Assembly (NCBI RefSeq): GCF_000516515.1
Contig: NZ_KI911784.1
Span: 4,254,633 to 4,318,632 of the forward strand
Length of the DNA: 64,000 nt
Direction of reading: 5' to 3'
Source of the DNA: Chloroflexus sp. Y-396-1
Lineage (GTDB): Bacteria > Chloroflexota > Chloroflexia > Chloroflexales > Chloroflexaceae
Shown here: positions 55,779 through 64,000 of the stretch, one piece after another
Layout of the letters: each line of letters starts with the position of its first letter
Numbering within the stretch: the first letter of the stretch is position 1
Translations under genes and position numbers: made by a program
Notes under the pieces: generated by a model
The model's database searches: none
Told to the model about the DNA's origin: nothing
What the model saw: the letters and a program-made list of their open reading frames with translations, nothing else

Positions 55779-56162
55779 TGCGATGGGGAAGGAAAGAACA
55801 CGGTTTATCACGAACCTGTCATCTCCCTCTGGGCAAAAAAGTGATATAGTAGCCAGCGGTAAATGCTATGACGTGCCGGAATAGGGTTTCGACGGTTTCA
55901 GGGTCGGTGCTGCGGAGCACGCCTGGTGACCCTCACCTTTCCCCCAGCCCCTCCTCTTCCCCACAGGGAGCGGAAGGGGGAGGATGTGCCCTCACCTTCC
56001 CCCTAACCTCCTTCCTCTCCTCCACGGGGAGCGGAAAGGAGGCTGGAGGGCTGGCGAGAAAGAAGGTTGGCAATCCCTTACGTCAGAGGCGCACAGGCAG
56101 GGTAGGTGCCCAATGATTTGATCAGACGCTAAGGTGCCAATACAATCGCCCTGCTGTACCGC
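55779..56162. repeat. Repeat-containing gap upstream of galK
   Basis: Two C-rich elements, at about 55930-55982 and 55990-56050, share CCTCACCTT(T/C)CCCC followed by imperfect hairpins around CCTCTTCCCC/GGGAGCGGAAGGGGG. They are preceded by GTGCTGCGGAGCAC, which recurs at 58662-58680 before another element. No gene seen. Confidence 0.55.
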
Positions 56163-56168
56163 TATAAT
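56163..56168 (+). promoter_or_regulatory. -10 element of galK
   Basis: TATAAT at 56163-56168, 18 bases before ATG 56186; no clear -35. The leader would be very short but keeps GGAGT before the ATG. Confidence 0.4.
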
Positions 56169-56185
56169 CACGATGGAGTATTGCG

Positions 56186-57355
56186 ATGTACGATGTTGCG
56201 AAGCTCTACAGTGCATTTGAAGAGTATTTCGGTCAACCACCGACCCGTATTGCCCGTGCACCTGGTCGTGTCAACCTGATCGGCGAACATACCGACTATA
56301 ACGATGGGTTTGTGCTCCCGATGGCGCTCGATCGGGCTACCTACGTGGCTGCCCGACCACGACCGGATCGGGTAGTACGGGTCTTCAGTACGAAGTTTCG
56401 CGAAGAAGACCAATTTGACCTCGATCAGGTTGTGCGTGATGAGCGTCGGCAGTGGGTGAATTACATTCGCGGCGTTGTAAAGGGGTTGCAGGCACGTGAT
56501 CTTCCTCTCCAGGGTGCCGATCTCATGATCGATAGTGATCTGCCGTCGGGGAGTGGTCTTTCATCGTCGGCAGCGTTGGAAGTGGCAGTCGGGTATACGT
56601 TTCAGCTTTTGAATAACATCAACCTGCTGGGCGAAGAGCTGGCGCTCGTTGCGCAAGGGGCTGAACATACGTTTGTCGGGGTCAAGTGTGGCATTATGGA
56701 TCAATTGGTCGCCGCGCTGGGTGAAGCTGGTCATGCCCTGCTTATCGACTGTCGTGATCTGAGCTACCGTCCGATTCCAATACCGGCTCAGGCTTGTGTA
56801 GTCGTGTGTGACAGTGGTGTGCGGCACCGGCTGGCCGGATCGGAGTACAATCAGCGGCGCGCCGGCTGCGAGGAGGCTGTACGCTTGCTCAGACCGGCGC
56901 TAGGCAAGATTCAGGCCTTACGCGATGTGCGTTCAACTGATCTGGCGATGTATGGAAACCTGTTACCACCTGATCTCTTAAGATTGGCACGCCACGTGGT
57001 GAGCGAGAATGAGCGTACCCTGACCGCTGCCGATGCGCTTGCCGCTGGCGATCTGACCAAGATGGGCCAATTGATGGTCGCCTCCCACATCAGTCTTCGT
57101 GACGATTACCGGGTCAGTATCGCCGAGCTTGATACACTCGTCGAACTGGCGCTGGCTGCACCGGGTTGTTTTGGCAGCCGGATGACCGGCGGTGGCTTCG
57201 GTGGCAGCACTGTGTCGCTGGTTGCTGCCGATGCGGTAGACGCATTTGTTACTGCGATGATTGACGGCTATGCGATCCGTACCGGACGAAAACTACAACC
57301 GCTGATTTGCACCGCAGGTTCCGGAGTCTCGTGTGTCTATGCTCATGAGGAGTAA
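56186..57355 (+). CDS. galK: Galactokinase
   Basis: Phosphorylates galactose at C1 with ATP, the first Leloir step. The GHMP family motifs are present: the galactokinase signature [19 protein letters not shown] near residues 28-46, [20 protein letters not shown] for ATP binding, [12 protein letters not shown] with the catalytic Asp, and the C-terminal [16 protein letters not shown]. It is 389 residues, family size. GGAGT lies before the ATG. The stop shares a base with the next start. galT and galE are not in the window. Confidence 0.95.
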   Translation: MYDVAKLYSAFEEYFGQPPTRIARAPGRVNLIGEHTDYNDGFVLPMALDRATYVAARPRPDRVVRVFSTKFREEDQFDLDQVVRDERRQWVNYIRGVVKGLQARDLPLQGADLMIDSDLPSGSGLSSSAALEVAVGYTFQLLNNINLLGEELALVAQGAEHTFVGVKCGIMDQLVAALGEAGHALLIDCRDLSYRPIPIPAQACVVVCDSGVRHRLAGSEYNQRRAGCEEAVRLLRPALGKIQALRDVRSTDLAMYGNLLPPDLLRLARHVVSENERTLTAADALAAGDLTKMGQLMVASHISLRDDYRVSIAELDTLVELALAAPGCFGSRMTGGGFGGSTVSLVAADAVDAFVTAMIDGYAIRTGRKLQPLICTAGSGVSCVYAHEE

Positions 57356-58278
57356 TGTATATGCTAGGCCGCTTCCTCACGCCATTATCGGCTGCTTCAG
57401 TGCCGCTGATCTACGGTTTGAGTCATCGGGCATTGTTGCGTCTAGGGGCTACCAGCCACGAGCGACGGTTGGCCGGGATACGTGCTCATTATTACGCCAT
57501 GCCGGCTCGCGGCAGTGGTGATCTGCCGGTGTTGTTGTTGCACGGAATTGCCGACCGCGCCCAGACTTGGGCGTTTGTGATGCCGCATCTGACGGAGATC
57601 GGGCCGGTGTACGCCCTCGATCTGGCCGGTTTCGGTTTAAGTGGCTTTCCGCCGGGTCAGCGTTACGCCACTATCACGCAGCAGGTGGCATTCGTGCAAG
57701 CGATGATCCGCGATGTGATCGGCAAACCAACGTTGCTGGTCGGCAATTCGATGGGTGGCTGGATAGCGATTCGAGTTGCGCTTGACTCGCCAGAGTTGGT
57801 GGCCGGTCTGGTTCTGCTCGCGCCGGGAGGTGCTATTTTGCGCGGACGCGAGTCTTGGGAACCATTCCTGCAAACGGTCAGCCTGGCCGATAGTCGCACC
57901 GTGCGCGCTGCGCTGCGTCAGATGTATGGCCGACCGCCCCTCCCGCTCTACCTAGCCGGACATGGGCTACGTTCAATCTTCCAGCGCGATCCGGTCACCC
58001 AATTTATCGCTACACTCGACGAACGGGATATGCTCTACCCAGAGGATGTGCGGGCGGTCTCGGTGCCGACGGCCCTGATTTGGGGCGAAGCCGATCAATT
58101 TTTACCTCCAGAATCACGTGATTTCTTCTGTAGCAATCTGCCCAATGCGCAGGTGCTACTCTTACCCGGCTGTGGTCATATGCCGCAGCAACAGCGTCCA
58201 CGCCAGGTTGCCGCGTTTATCCGGCGTTTTGCGCAGGGCTTAAGAAGACAAGCGCAAACTGGTCACACACATGCATGA
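57355..58278 (+). CDS. Alpha/beta-hydrolase fold protein
   Basis: 307 residues. LLLHGIADRAQTWAFVMPHL gives the oxyanion loop, GNSMGGW the nucleophile Ser, IWGEADQFLP the acid, and GCGHMPQQQRP the catalytic His. The N-terminus is hydrophobic and may be membrane-associated. The start overlaps the galK stop by one base (TAATG); ATG 57361 is an alternative. Substrate unknown; coupling to galK is by position only. Confidence 0.85.
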   Translation: MYMLGRFLTPLSAASVPLIYGLSHRALLRLGATSHERRLAGIRAHYYAMPARGSGDLPVLLLHGIADRAQTWAFVMPHLTEIGPVYALDLAGFGLSGFPPGQRYATITQQVAFVQAMIRDVIGKPTLLVGNSMGGWIAIRVALDSPELVAGLVLLAPGGAILRGRESWEPFLQTVSLADSRTVRAALRQMYGRPPLPLYLAGHGLRSIFQRDPVTQFIATLDERDMLYPEDVRAVSVPTALIWGEADQFLPPESRDFFCSNLPNAQVLLLPGCGHMPQQQRPRQVAAFIRRFAQGLRRQAQTGHTHA

Positions 58279-58416
58279 TTCATCGCAGACAGAGTGATGA
58301 GGCTCACCCAAGATTAGCGCAATCCTGCTATGTTGATCGGATTGCCCCACGCACGACTATTGAGAGTGACGATTGACAACGAAAACAGGGCGTATCGTTG
58401 CGATGAGGAAGCGACT

Positions 58417-58638
58417 ATGATCGTATCTGGTACTCGCGAAGCACGATTACTTGAAGTACAGCGCATTGATATTCACGGTACGATTTTTTACGATGTAACC
58501 TTCCAGCACACCGGTGAAACGCAGACAATCCGTACCCGGATTGGCGCCGAGAGTGTCTATCCCAATCCACAGGCCGGCGATCCGGTGTTGGTGAGCTATG
58601 TGATGGGGGTGGTGACGAATATTGCACCGCGGCCGTAG
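58417..58638 (+). CDS. Small beta-rich protein of unknown function
   Basis: 73 residues from ATG 58417 (GAGG eight bases before). Alternating hydrophobic strands (ARLLEVQRIDIHG, TIFYDVTFQHTG, TIRTRIGAESVYP, VLVSYVMGVVTNI) suggest a small OB- or SH3-like barrel. No family recognised. An upstream in-frame start at 58330 lacks a ribosome site. Confidence 0.6.
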   Translation: MIVSGTREARLLEVQRIDIHGTIFYDVTFQHTGETQTIRTRIGAESVYPNPQAGDPVLVSYVMGVVTNIAPRP

Positions 58639-58682
58639 TCTCTTCATTGTGGCTTCAGCACCTGTGCTGCGGAGTACACTTG

Positions 58683-58740
58683 GCGGACCTCACCTTCCCC
58701 CCTAACCCCCTTCCTCTCCCCCACGGGGAGAGGAAGGGGG
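58683..58740. repeat. C-rich palindromic element
   Basis: CCTCACCTTCCCCCCTAACC followed by CCCCCTTCCTCTCCCC and GGGGAGAGGAAGGGGG, same family as at 18064, 38086, 40425 and 55930. Confidence 0.6.
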
Positions 58741-58766
58741 AGGGTGGAGTAGCTGGCGAAATGTTA

Positions 58767-58894
58767 CCCTTCCCCCCCCGCAAGCGGGGGGGAAGGGGGG
58801 GTGATACCGCAAGCGGGGGAGGAAGGGGGGGTGATACCGCAAGCGGGGGGGAAGGGGGGGTGATACCGCAAGCGGGGGGGGAAGGGGGGTAGCC
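58767..58894. repeat. Four G-rich tandem repeats before STAND gene 3
   Basis: Units of 29-30 bases, each GCAAGCGGGGG(GG), AAGGGGGGG, TGATACC, with slightly different G-run lengths. The first unit also pairs with a preceding CCCTTCCCCCCC run. They end ten bases before the -35 at 58904. G-runs of five to seven could form quadruplexes or change length by slippage. Confidence 0.75.
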
Positions 58895-58903
58895 CGCCTA
58901 CCC

Positions 58904-58932
58904 TTGCCGTTCAGCGTAACGCTCGCTATAAT
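58904..58932 (+). promoter_or_regulatory. Promoter of STAND gene 3
   Basis: TTGCCG (58904-58909), 17-base spacer, TATAAT (58927-58932). The start would be near 58939, ahead of ATG 58973. Confidence 0.6.
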
Positions 58933-58972
58933 GAACACATCACGCTCGTGTCCACTCATCCAGGAGCCGTTT

Positions 58973-61900
58973 ATGCCGCTAACCATAACCCTACATCGCA
59001 CCGCCGTCGACCGCGCTGATGTATACGTGGCCGAGAAGTGCATTGCTTCCTTTGACCCAGCAGCACTGCGTTTTGATCACCCGTTTGTCAGCCAACCCCA
59101 GCAGGCGAGTGAACCGGTTGCATACGGTCAACGATTACTGGCCGCCCTTGGCGGCAATGACCTAAAGCGGATGCTGACCGAGTTGCCGCCTGCGCCCCAG
59201 CTCGAGAGCATGATCGCGCTGCACACGACCGACACCGAACTGGCGGCGATTCCCTGGGAGTTTCTGCACAATGGGAATGAGTTTCTCATCGAGCGCTACC
59301 TGCTGGTACGTGAAGTAGAAGTACCAAACGCCCTCCTTCCTCCGCCACCGCTATCTGATCAACCATGGCGGCTGGTAGCGATAGCGAGCAATCCCTTGCT
59401 GAGAGAGGTGTACGACGAGCAGGGAAGGCTATGTGATCGGCAGCTCATGGCGCCCCTGTCGGTAGAGCGTGAACTCGATCTCCTGCGTGACGATTTCCAG
59501 AAACAGCGATCGCCCCTGCGCTGGCAGCAGATCGCTCCCACTCGCTCGGCGCTGATTGATGAGCTGGCAACGACCGAGCCGCTCCTCCTTCACTTTGCCG
59601 GTCACGGTGCAGTTGTCAATGGAACACCAGTACTGTATTTTGACGACGGCGCTGGGAAGCTCGATCCGCAGACGGCATCTGAGCTGGCGAACCATCTGCG
59701 CGGGATGGTGATGCTGGCCTTTTTCAATGCCTGCCGCACCGCCGATAGTATCGAGCCAGGAGCGAATCTGGCGCTAACCCTGGTGCAACATGGGATTCCG
59801 GTCGTGCTGGGTAATCAGTACCTGGTACTTGACGAAGCGGCGGCACCGGTCGCCCGCACCTTCTACCGGTTTCTGGCTACCGGTCTGCATCCGGCGCAAG
59901 CCCTCTATCGGGCGCGTCTCCAGCTTCAGAGTCATCGGCGCAATGATCCGCTTGCGTGGGCTGTACCGGTACTCTACTTGGCGCGGGGCTACCGATGGCT
60001 TAAGCCTCCTGTTGGGAACCAACACCAGCCACCACCGCCCATTGAACCACCGCGACCCGCCATTAGCGCCTTGAGCGTCCCCGATTACACGACTGGCGCC
60101 TTTGTCGGCCGCCAGCAGGAACTGTACGAGCTAGCCCGGCTCTTCGTTCACGACCAGAAACGAATTGTGACCATTCGTGGCACCGGCGGGATCGGCAAAA
60201 CGGCGCTGGCGGCAGCGCTGGCCCATCGCTTGCGCTTCTTCTTCGACGACGGCATCGTTGCCCTGAGCCTGGTTCTCCCTGGTGAGCACGCCACCCTCGC
60301 TGCCGCGACGGTGCGTCGCCAACTGGCGATGGCGCTCGGTATCGATGTGAAGAACGAAAAGTCCTGGTCTGCTGATGAGCAGGAACAGGAAGACCTGCTG
60401 ATAACCACAATCTGCTCACGCCGTCGCCTGCTGGTGATCTGGGACAACTACGAGACAGTGCTCTGGCGGCTAGGGCGAGAAACCGCTGCCGATGACCTCT
60501 CGCCCTTTTCGCCTGAACAGTGTAACGAGGCGGTTGTCGTTCAGCGCCTGGTGCGCAAGCTGGCCGACAACGGCGCATGGATGCTCTTTACTACCCGTCA
60601 GTCGCCGGTGGGACTACCCGGCGAAGTATGCTTCCCACCGATAGAGGAGGGACAGCAGTTGACCGGTCTGAACCCGGAAGCCAGTGTTGAACTGATGCGA
60701 CGCTGGCTCAGCAAACGCACGCCCAGCGAGACGTTTCTCAAGCAACTCGCTGCCGCCCTTGGCCACCACCCATTGGCTATGGTGCTGACGATCAGACGCT
60801 GGGATCAAGGTCAAGACACCGAGAACACCTTCCTGGAGCAGTTGGAGCAGGCGTTGGCCGAGGCCAGTGATCCGGCAGCGCCGGTTTACCAGCAGACCTC
60901 GGTTGAGATAAGCGTCCGCCTGTCGCTGGCAGCGCTGCCCCCTAAGCTGCAAGAAGCACTGCTCTGTCTTACCATCATCGCCAATCCGAAGATTACCCCG
61001 CTCCACGCTGCGGTAGTGTGGGGGATGACAGCGGGATCACAGTGGCTGATCGAACCGGCCCATCGCCAACTAGAAACCCTGCAACAGACCTCGCTCCTGC
61101 TGGGTCAGGGCTACGACCAGGAACATAACCGCGCCCTCACCTACGCGATCCAACCGGTCATTGCCACAGTCCTCCGCAGGTACGCACAGACCCATGATCT
61201 CAGCGCCGCCCGTATTCGCTACGGCCGGTGGGCGGCGGCGCTGGTTGATCAAGCCCGTGATCCTCAACACGGCATCAATGCTAGCGCCGAACTGGTACAG
61301 CAGATGCAGTCGCTGCTGCCTGACATTGCCGAGGCGCTGGCCGCACTGCCGACACCAGAACGAGGCTGGGCGCTCTGGCGGGCAACGTGGGTGCTCAACC
61401 GCTTGGGTGATCCGGCCACGGCCTGGCGACTGATTGAGCAGGCGAACCAGCTCGCCCAGGAACACAACGACGAGGCGCTGCTGAGTCGCGTCTACCACCA
61501 GCAAGCCGATCTGCTGGTCACCCGCGGCGACCTCGACGGCGCCCTCGCCCTCTACCAGCAGTCCCTCGACCTTGATGAACGCCTGGGCGATGTCCAAGGC
61601 AAGAGCGCCACCCTCCACGCAATGGCTGGGGTGCTGGTCACCCGCGGCGACCTCGACGGCGCCCTCGCCCTCTACCAGCAGTCCCTCGCCCTGTGGGAGA
61701 GCCTGGGCGATGTCCAAGGCAAGAGCGCCACCCTCCACGCAATGGCTGGGGTGCTGGTCACCCGCGGCGACCTCGACGGCGCCCTCGCCCTCTACCAGCA
61801 GTCCCTCGCCATCTGGGAACGCCTGGGCGATGTCCAAGGCAAGAGCGCCACCCTCCACGCAATGGCGCACGTGCTGGTCACCCGCGGCGACCTCGACGGC

Positions 61901-63343
61901 GCCCTCGCCCTCTACCAGCAGTCCCTCGACCTTGATGAACGCCTGGGCGATGTCAAAGGCAAGAGCGCCACCCTCCATAATATGGCGCACGTGCTGGTCA
62001 CCCGCGGCGACCTCGACGGCGCCCTCGCCCTCTACCGGCAGTCCCTCGCCATCAAGGAACGCCTGGGCGATGTCAAAGGCAAGAGCGCCACCCTCCATAA
62101 TATGGCGCACGTGCTGGTCACCCGCGGCGACCTCGACGGCGCCCTCGCCCTCTACCAGCAGTCCCTCGACCTTGATGAACGCCTGGGCGATGTCAAAGGC
62201 AAGAGCGCCACCCTCCATAATATGGCGCACGTGCTGGTCACCCGCGGCGACCTCGACGGCGCCCTCGCCCTCTACCAGCAGTCCCTCGACCTTGATGAAC
62301 GCCTGGGCGATGTCAAAGGCAAGAGCGCCACCCTCCACGCAATGGCGCACGTGCTGGTCACCCGCGGCGACCTCGACGGCGCCCTCGCCCTCTACCAGCA
62401 GTCCCTCGCCATTAAGGAACGCCTGGGCGATGTCCAAGGCAAGAGCGCCACCCTCCACGCAATGGCGCACGTGCTGGTCACCCGCGGCGACCTCGACGGC
62501 GCCCTCGCCCTCTACCAGCAGTCCCTCGCCATTAAGGAACGCCTGGGCGATGTCCAAGGCAAGAGCGCCACCCTCCACGCAATGGCGCACGTGCTGGTCA
62601 CCCGCGGCGACCTCGACGGCGCCCTCGCCCTCTACCAGCAGTCCCTCGCCATTAAGGAACGCCTGGGCGATGTCAAAGGCAAGAGCGCCACCCTCCATAA
62701 TATGGCGCACGTGCTGGTCACCCGCGGCGACCTCGACGGCGCCCTCGCCCTCTACCAGCAGTCCCTCGCCATTAAGGAACGCCTGGGCGATGTCAAAGGC
62801 AAGAGCGTCACCCTGGTCATGATGGCACAGGTCCAGTTTATGCGCGGCGAACACGATCAGGCGCTGTGCAATGCCCGCGAGAGCCTGCGCCTGCTTGAGG
62901 CAATGGGAGCGCAGCCTGATGCCGCAAAGGTAGCCGAGATTATTCAGCAGATGGAAGCGATGCGTCGCCAAGCAGTGCTGCCGACGCAGGGAGTTGAGGG
63001 TTCCGCACAGCTTGAGGAAGCGACAACGGCGCTGGCAGCGTTGCTTGAGCAGGTGTCGCCGGCGCAGCGCGCCGAGATGCAGGTGCTGCTTCAGGTTGCA
63101 CCGCTACTGATCGGCGCGGCGGCGCTGTTGAGTCGGGCAGATGCCGATGATGAACGCAAGGCACTCGCCGCAGTGTTAGCACAGGCCGCAGACCAGGCTG
63201 CTGCGGGTGAAGCTGCCGGTTCACCATGGCTAGCAGCAGCGGCGACGTTGCGCACGCTGGCCGGTTGGCTAAGCGGCGCGCCGGTTGATCTCGATGCGCT
63301 CGCTGAGCCATATCGCGGTCTGATGCGGCAGATGATGGAGTAA
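58973..63343 (+). CDS. STAND protein 3: CHAT protease - NB-ARC NTPase - hyper-similar TPRs
   Basis: 1456 residues. The CHAT domain (about 80-345) has His211 in LLHFAGHGAV and Cys254 in FFNACRTAD. The NB-ARC NTPase follows with P-loop GTGGIGKT at 403-410, Walker B LLVIWDN at 486-492, MLFTTRQSP and LGHHPLAMVL. Residues about 846-1283 are eleven 40-residue TPRs (VLVTRGDLDGALALYQQSL...), nearly identical, then one diverged unit and a helical C-terminus. AGGAG lies six bases before ATG 58973; the open frame starts at 58904, inside the promoter. Probable repeat-sensed protease in defence or cell death. It is followed by zinc-ribbon and membrane-protein genes. Confidence 0.88.
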   Translation: MPLTITLHRTAVDRADVYVAEKCIASFDPAALRFDHPFVSQPQQASEPVAYGQRLLAALGGNDLKRMLTELPPAPQLESMIALHTTDTELAAIPWEFLHNGNEFLIERYLLVREVEVPNALLPPPPLSDQPWRLVAIASNPLLREVYDEQGRLCDRQLMAPLSVERELDLLRDDFQKQRSPLRWQQIAPTRSALIDELATTEPLLLHFAGHGAVVNGTPVLYFDDGAGKLDPQTASELANHLRGMVMLAFFNACRTADSIEPGANLALTLVQHGIPVVLGNQYLVLDEAAAPVARTFYRFLATGLHPAQALYRARLQLQSHRRNDPLAWAVPVLYLARGYRWLKPPVGNQHQPPPPIEPPRPAISALSVPDYTTGAFVGRQQELYELARLFVHDQKRIVTIRGTGGIGKTALAAALAHRLRFFFDDGIVALSLVLPGEHATLAAATVRRQLAMALGIDVKNEKSWSADEQEQEDLLITTICSRRRLLVIWDNYETVLWRLGRETAADDLSPFSPEQCNEAVVVQRLVRKLADNGAWMLFTTRQSPVGLPGEVCFPPIEEGQQLTGLNPEASVELMRRWLSKRTPSETFLKQLAAALGHHPLAMVLTIRRWDQGQDTENTFLEQLEQALAEASDPAAPVYQQTSVEISVRLSLAALPPKLQEALLCLTIIANPKITPLHAAVVWGMTAGSQWLIEPAHRQLETLQQTSLLLGQGYDQEHNRALTYAIQPVIATVLRRYAQTHDLSAARIRYGRWAAALVDQARDPQHGINASAELVQQMQSLLPDIAEALAALPTPERGWALWRATWVLNRLGDPATAWRLIEQANQLAQEHNDEALLSRVYHQQADLLVTRGDLDGALALYQQSLDLDERLGDVQGKSATLHAMAGVLVTRGDLDGALALYQQSLALWESLGDVQGKSATLHAMAGVLVTRGDLDGALALYQQSLAIWERLGDVQGKSATLHAMAHVLVTRGDLDGALALYQQSLDLDERLGDVKGKSATLHNMAHVLVTRGDLDGALALYRQSLAIKERLGDVKGKSATLHNMAHVLVTRGDLDGALALYQQSLDLDERLGDVKGKSATLHNMAHVLVTRGDLDGALALYQQSLDLDERLGDVKGKSATLHAMAHVLVTRGDLDGALALYQQSLAIKERLGDVQGKSATLHAMAHVLVTRGDLDGALALYQQSLAIKERLGDVQGKSATLHAMAHVLVTRGDLDGALALYQQSLAIKERLGDVKGKSATLHNMAHVLVTRGDLDGALALYQQSLAIKERLGDVKGKSVTLVMMAQVQFMRGEHDQALCNARESLRLLEAMGAQPDAAKVAEIIQQMEAMRRQAVLPTQGVEGSAQLEEATTALAALLEQVSPAQRAEMQVLLQVAPLLIGAAALLSRADADDERKALAAVLAQAADQAAAGEAAGSPWLAAAATLRTLAGWLSGAPVDLDALAEPYRGLMRQMME
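61501..62820 (+). repeat. Eleven near-identical 120-base coding repeats
   Basis: Exact 120-base period inside STAND gene 3. Most of each unit (CTGGTCACCCGCGGCGACCT and onward) is identical in all copies. Variation is confined to a few codons: the helix tag DLDE, ALWE, AIWE or AIKE; GDVQG or GDVKG; LHAMA or LHNMA; final Gly or His. Variants are reshuffled between units. Confidence 0.95.
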
Positions 63344-63387
63344 GGCCCAGCCGGGGGATTGGGAGGGGCGCGATAAGGAGAAGTGGC

Positions 63388-63576
63388 ATGAGTGACAGCG
63401 TGCGCTACGAATGTCCGAAATGCAAACACCTCAATATCTGGACCCGCGATGAGTTGTTGCAGCGTGGTCAACGGGTTATTTACCGCGCTGAAGAGACGAA
63501 CGAAGAAATCATCTTTAGCGTCCGTTGCAAAAATCGGTACTGTGACGAGCGGATGCGGATTGTGGTCAAGAAGTGA
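63388..63576 (+). CDS. Small zinc-ribbon protein
   Basis: 62 residues. CPKC near the start and CKNRYC near the end form a probable four-cysteine zinc site around a beta hairpin (RVIYRAEETNEEIIFSVRC). GGAG lies before the ATG. It is 44 bases after STAND gene 3 and nine bases before the membrane-protein gene, so probably one operon. Function unknown. Confidence 0.7.
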   Translation: MSDSVRYECPKCKHLNIWTRDELLQRGQRVIYRAEETNEEIIFSVRCKNRYCDERMRIVVKK

Positions 63577-63584
63577 GGGACAGG

Positions 63585-64000
63585 ATGCGGATCGCAGGCC
63601 CCGAGACATCTGAAGAGCGTGAGCTGCGCGAATGGTTTGCCGCTCAGGAGCGAGGAAATGTTGACCGGCTAGAAACCGGCGCTCAAACGATTATTCAGTT
63701 GGTAAGCGGGTTGTACGGTGTCCTGTTTGCCGTGCTGGCGTTGAACGATCAGCCAGCATACCTGCAAAACAGCGTCGTGCGCTGGGTCGGGAGCGCAGGA
63801 GTCTGTGTCTTTTTTGCCTCGCTGATTGCCGCCATGCTGGTGCTGGTGCCGCGACGGATGACCTATCAACACGATAATGTGACCGATATGGCGCGGGTGT
63901 ATCGTCAGTTGCAAGGGCGGAAAGCCACGTTGCTTCAAGTAGCTCAGATGACGTTTCTGCTCGGTATTGGATGTGTGATTACCGTGATCCTGGCGATTTT
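63585..64000 (+). CDS. Membrane protein (3' end cut by window edge)
   Basis: At least 138 codons from ATG 63585, with GAGGGA upstream, open to the right edge. A soluble helix (SEERELREWFAAQERGNVDR) precedes two membrane helices (about residues 37-52 and 72-88), then a basic loop (VPRRMTYQH) and a third helix at the edge. The pattern recalls small membrane effectors near conflict NTPases, but no family was recognised. Likely in the STAND 3 operon. Confidence 0.65.
   Translation, partial: MRIAGPETSEERELREWFAAQERGNVDRLETGAQTIIQLVSGLYGVLFAVLALNDQPAYLQNSVVRWVGSAGVCVFFASLIAAMLVLVPRRMTYQHDNVTDMARVYRQLQGRKATLLQVAQMTFLLGIGCVITVILAI

Noticed and set aside
55880-55910. tmRNA-like start (GGTTTCGACGG)
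   Set aside because: No tRNA-like 3' end, no TTCGA arm and no tag ORF follow; only the short motif matches.
61501-62820. CRISPR-like regular spacing
   Set aside because: Period is 120 bases with no unique spacers and an intact coding frame; this is a TPR array.
61070-62971. Antisense and shifted long frames (633 and 416 codons) over the 120-base repeats
   Set aside because: Products of the exact 120-base period, which is divisible by three; low-complexity translations without known domains.

Overview
The window looks like chromosomal DNA of a filamentous anoxygenic phototroph of the Chloroflexus type. This is inferred from a bacteriochlorophyll-type Mg-chelatase H subunit next to menaquinone genes, aconitase, a fairly GC-rich background, many housekeeping genes, and very large caspase/CHAT STAND proteins. 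No 16S rRNA is present to confirm it. One tRNA (Gly, anticodon TCC) was found. No CRISPR array, transposase or prophage was seen.

Layout. 1-2.5 kb: menD (cut by the left edge) and menF on the minus strand. 2.6-5.8 kb: an AT-richer restriction-modification island with a beta-class methyltransferase, a NotI-like endonuclease interrupted by an in-frame TGA, a D12-class adenine methyltransferase and a small orphan ORF. 5.8-12.2 kb: SPOUT RNA methyltransferase, AlbA-type regulator, membrane proteins and a CDF transporter. 12.7-14.3 kb: a second R-M pair, whose BglII-like endonuclease is frameshifted at an A7 run. 14.4-18.2 kb: cobalamin adenosyltransferase, a receiver-HTH-membrane fusion lacking the phospho-acceptor Asp, mnmG and tRNA-Gly. 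18.9-22.0 kb: small membrane protein plus STAND protein 1 (CHAT-NB-ARC-TPR). 22.3-26.4 kb: DUF2237, argC behind a structured leader, and a lacI-malK operon with twin operators. 26.7-33.2 kb: YbaY-like protein, a small possibly effector-associated protein, and STAND protein 2 (caspase-NACHT-26 repeats). 33.4-38 kb: GH31 and GH35 glycosidases. 38.2-47.6 kb: Kef-type antiporter, acnA, bchH. 47.9-55.8 kb: a microORF behind a palindromic promoter, then sugar ABC transporter genes, a membrane glycosyltransferase-propeller fusion, an esterase and a WD40 protein. 56.2-58.6 kb: galK, a hydrolase and a small protein. 58.97-64 kb: STAND protein 3 (CHAT-NB-ARC with eleven near-identical 120-bp repeats), a zinc-ribbon protein and a membrane protein cut by the right edge.

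How the genes may work together. GH31, GH35, the sugar ABC transporter, galK and the lacI-malK pair fit uptake and breakdown of alpha/beta-linked sugars and galactose. Both R-M units keep apparently intact methyltransferases while both endonuclease frames are broken. Three STAND proteins with caspase-fold effectors lie within 45 kb, each behind a recognisable promoter, and two carry recently homogenised repeat arrays. This is the strongest candidate in the window for an uncharacterised immune or cell-death system. Short palindromic repeats of at least three families fill the intergenic gaps, several between convergent genes where they probably act as terminators.
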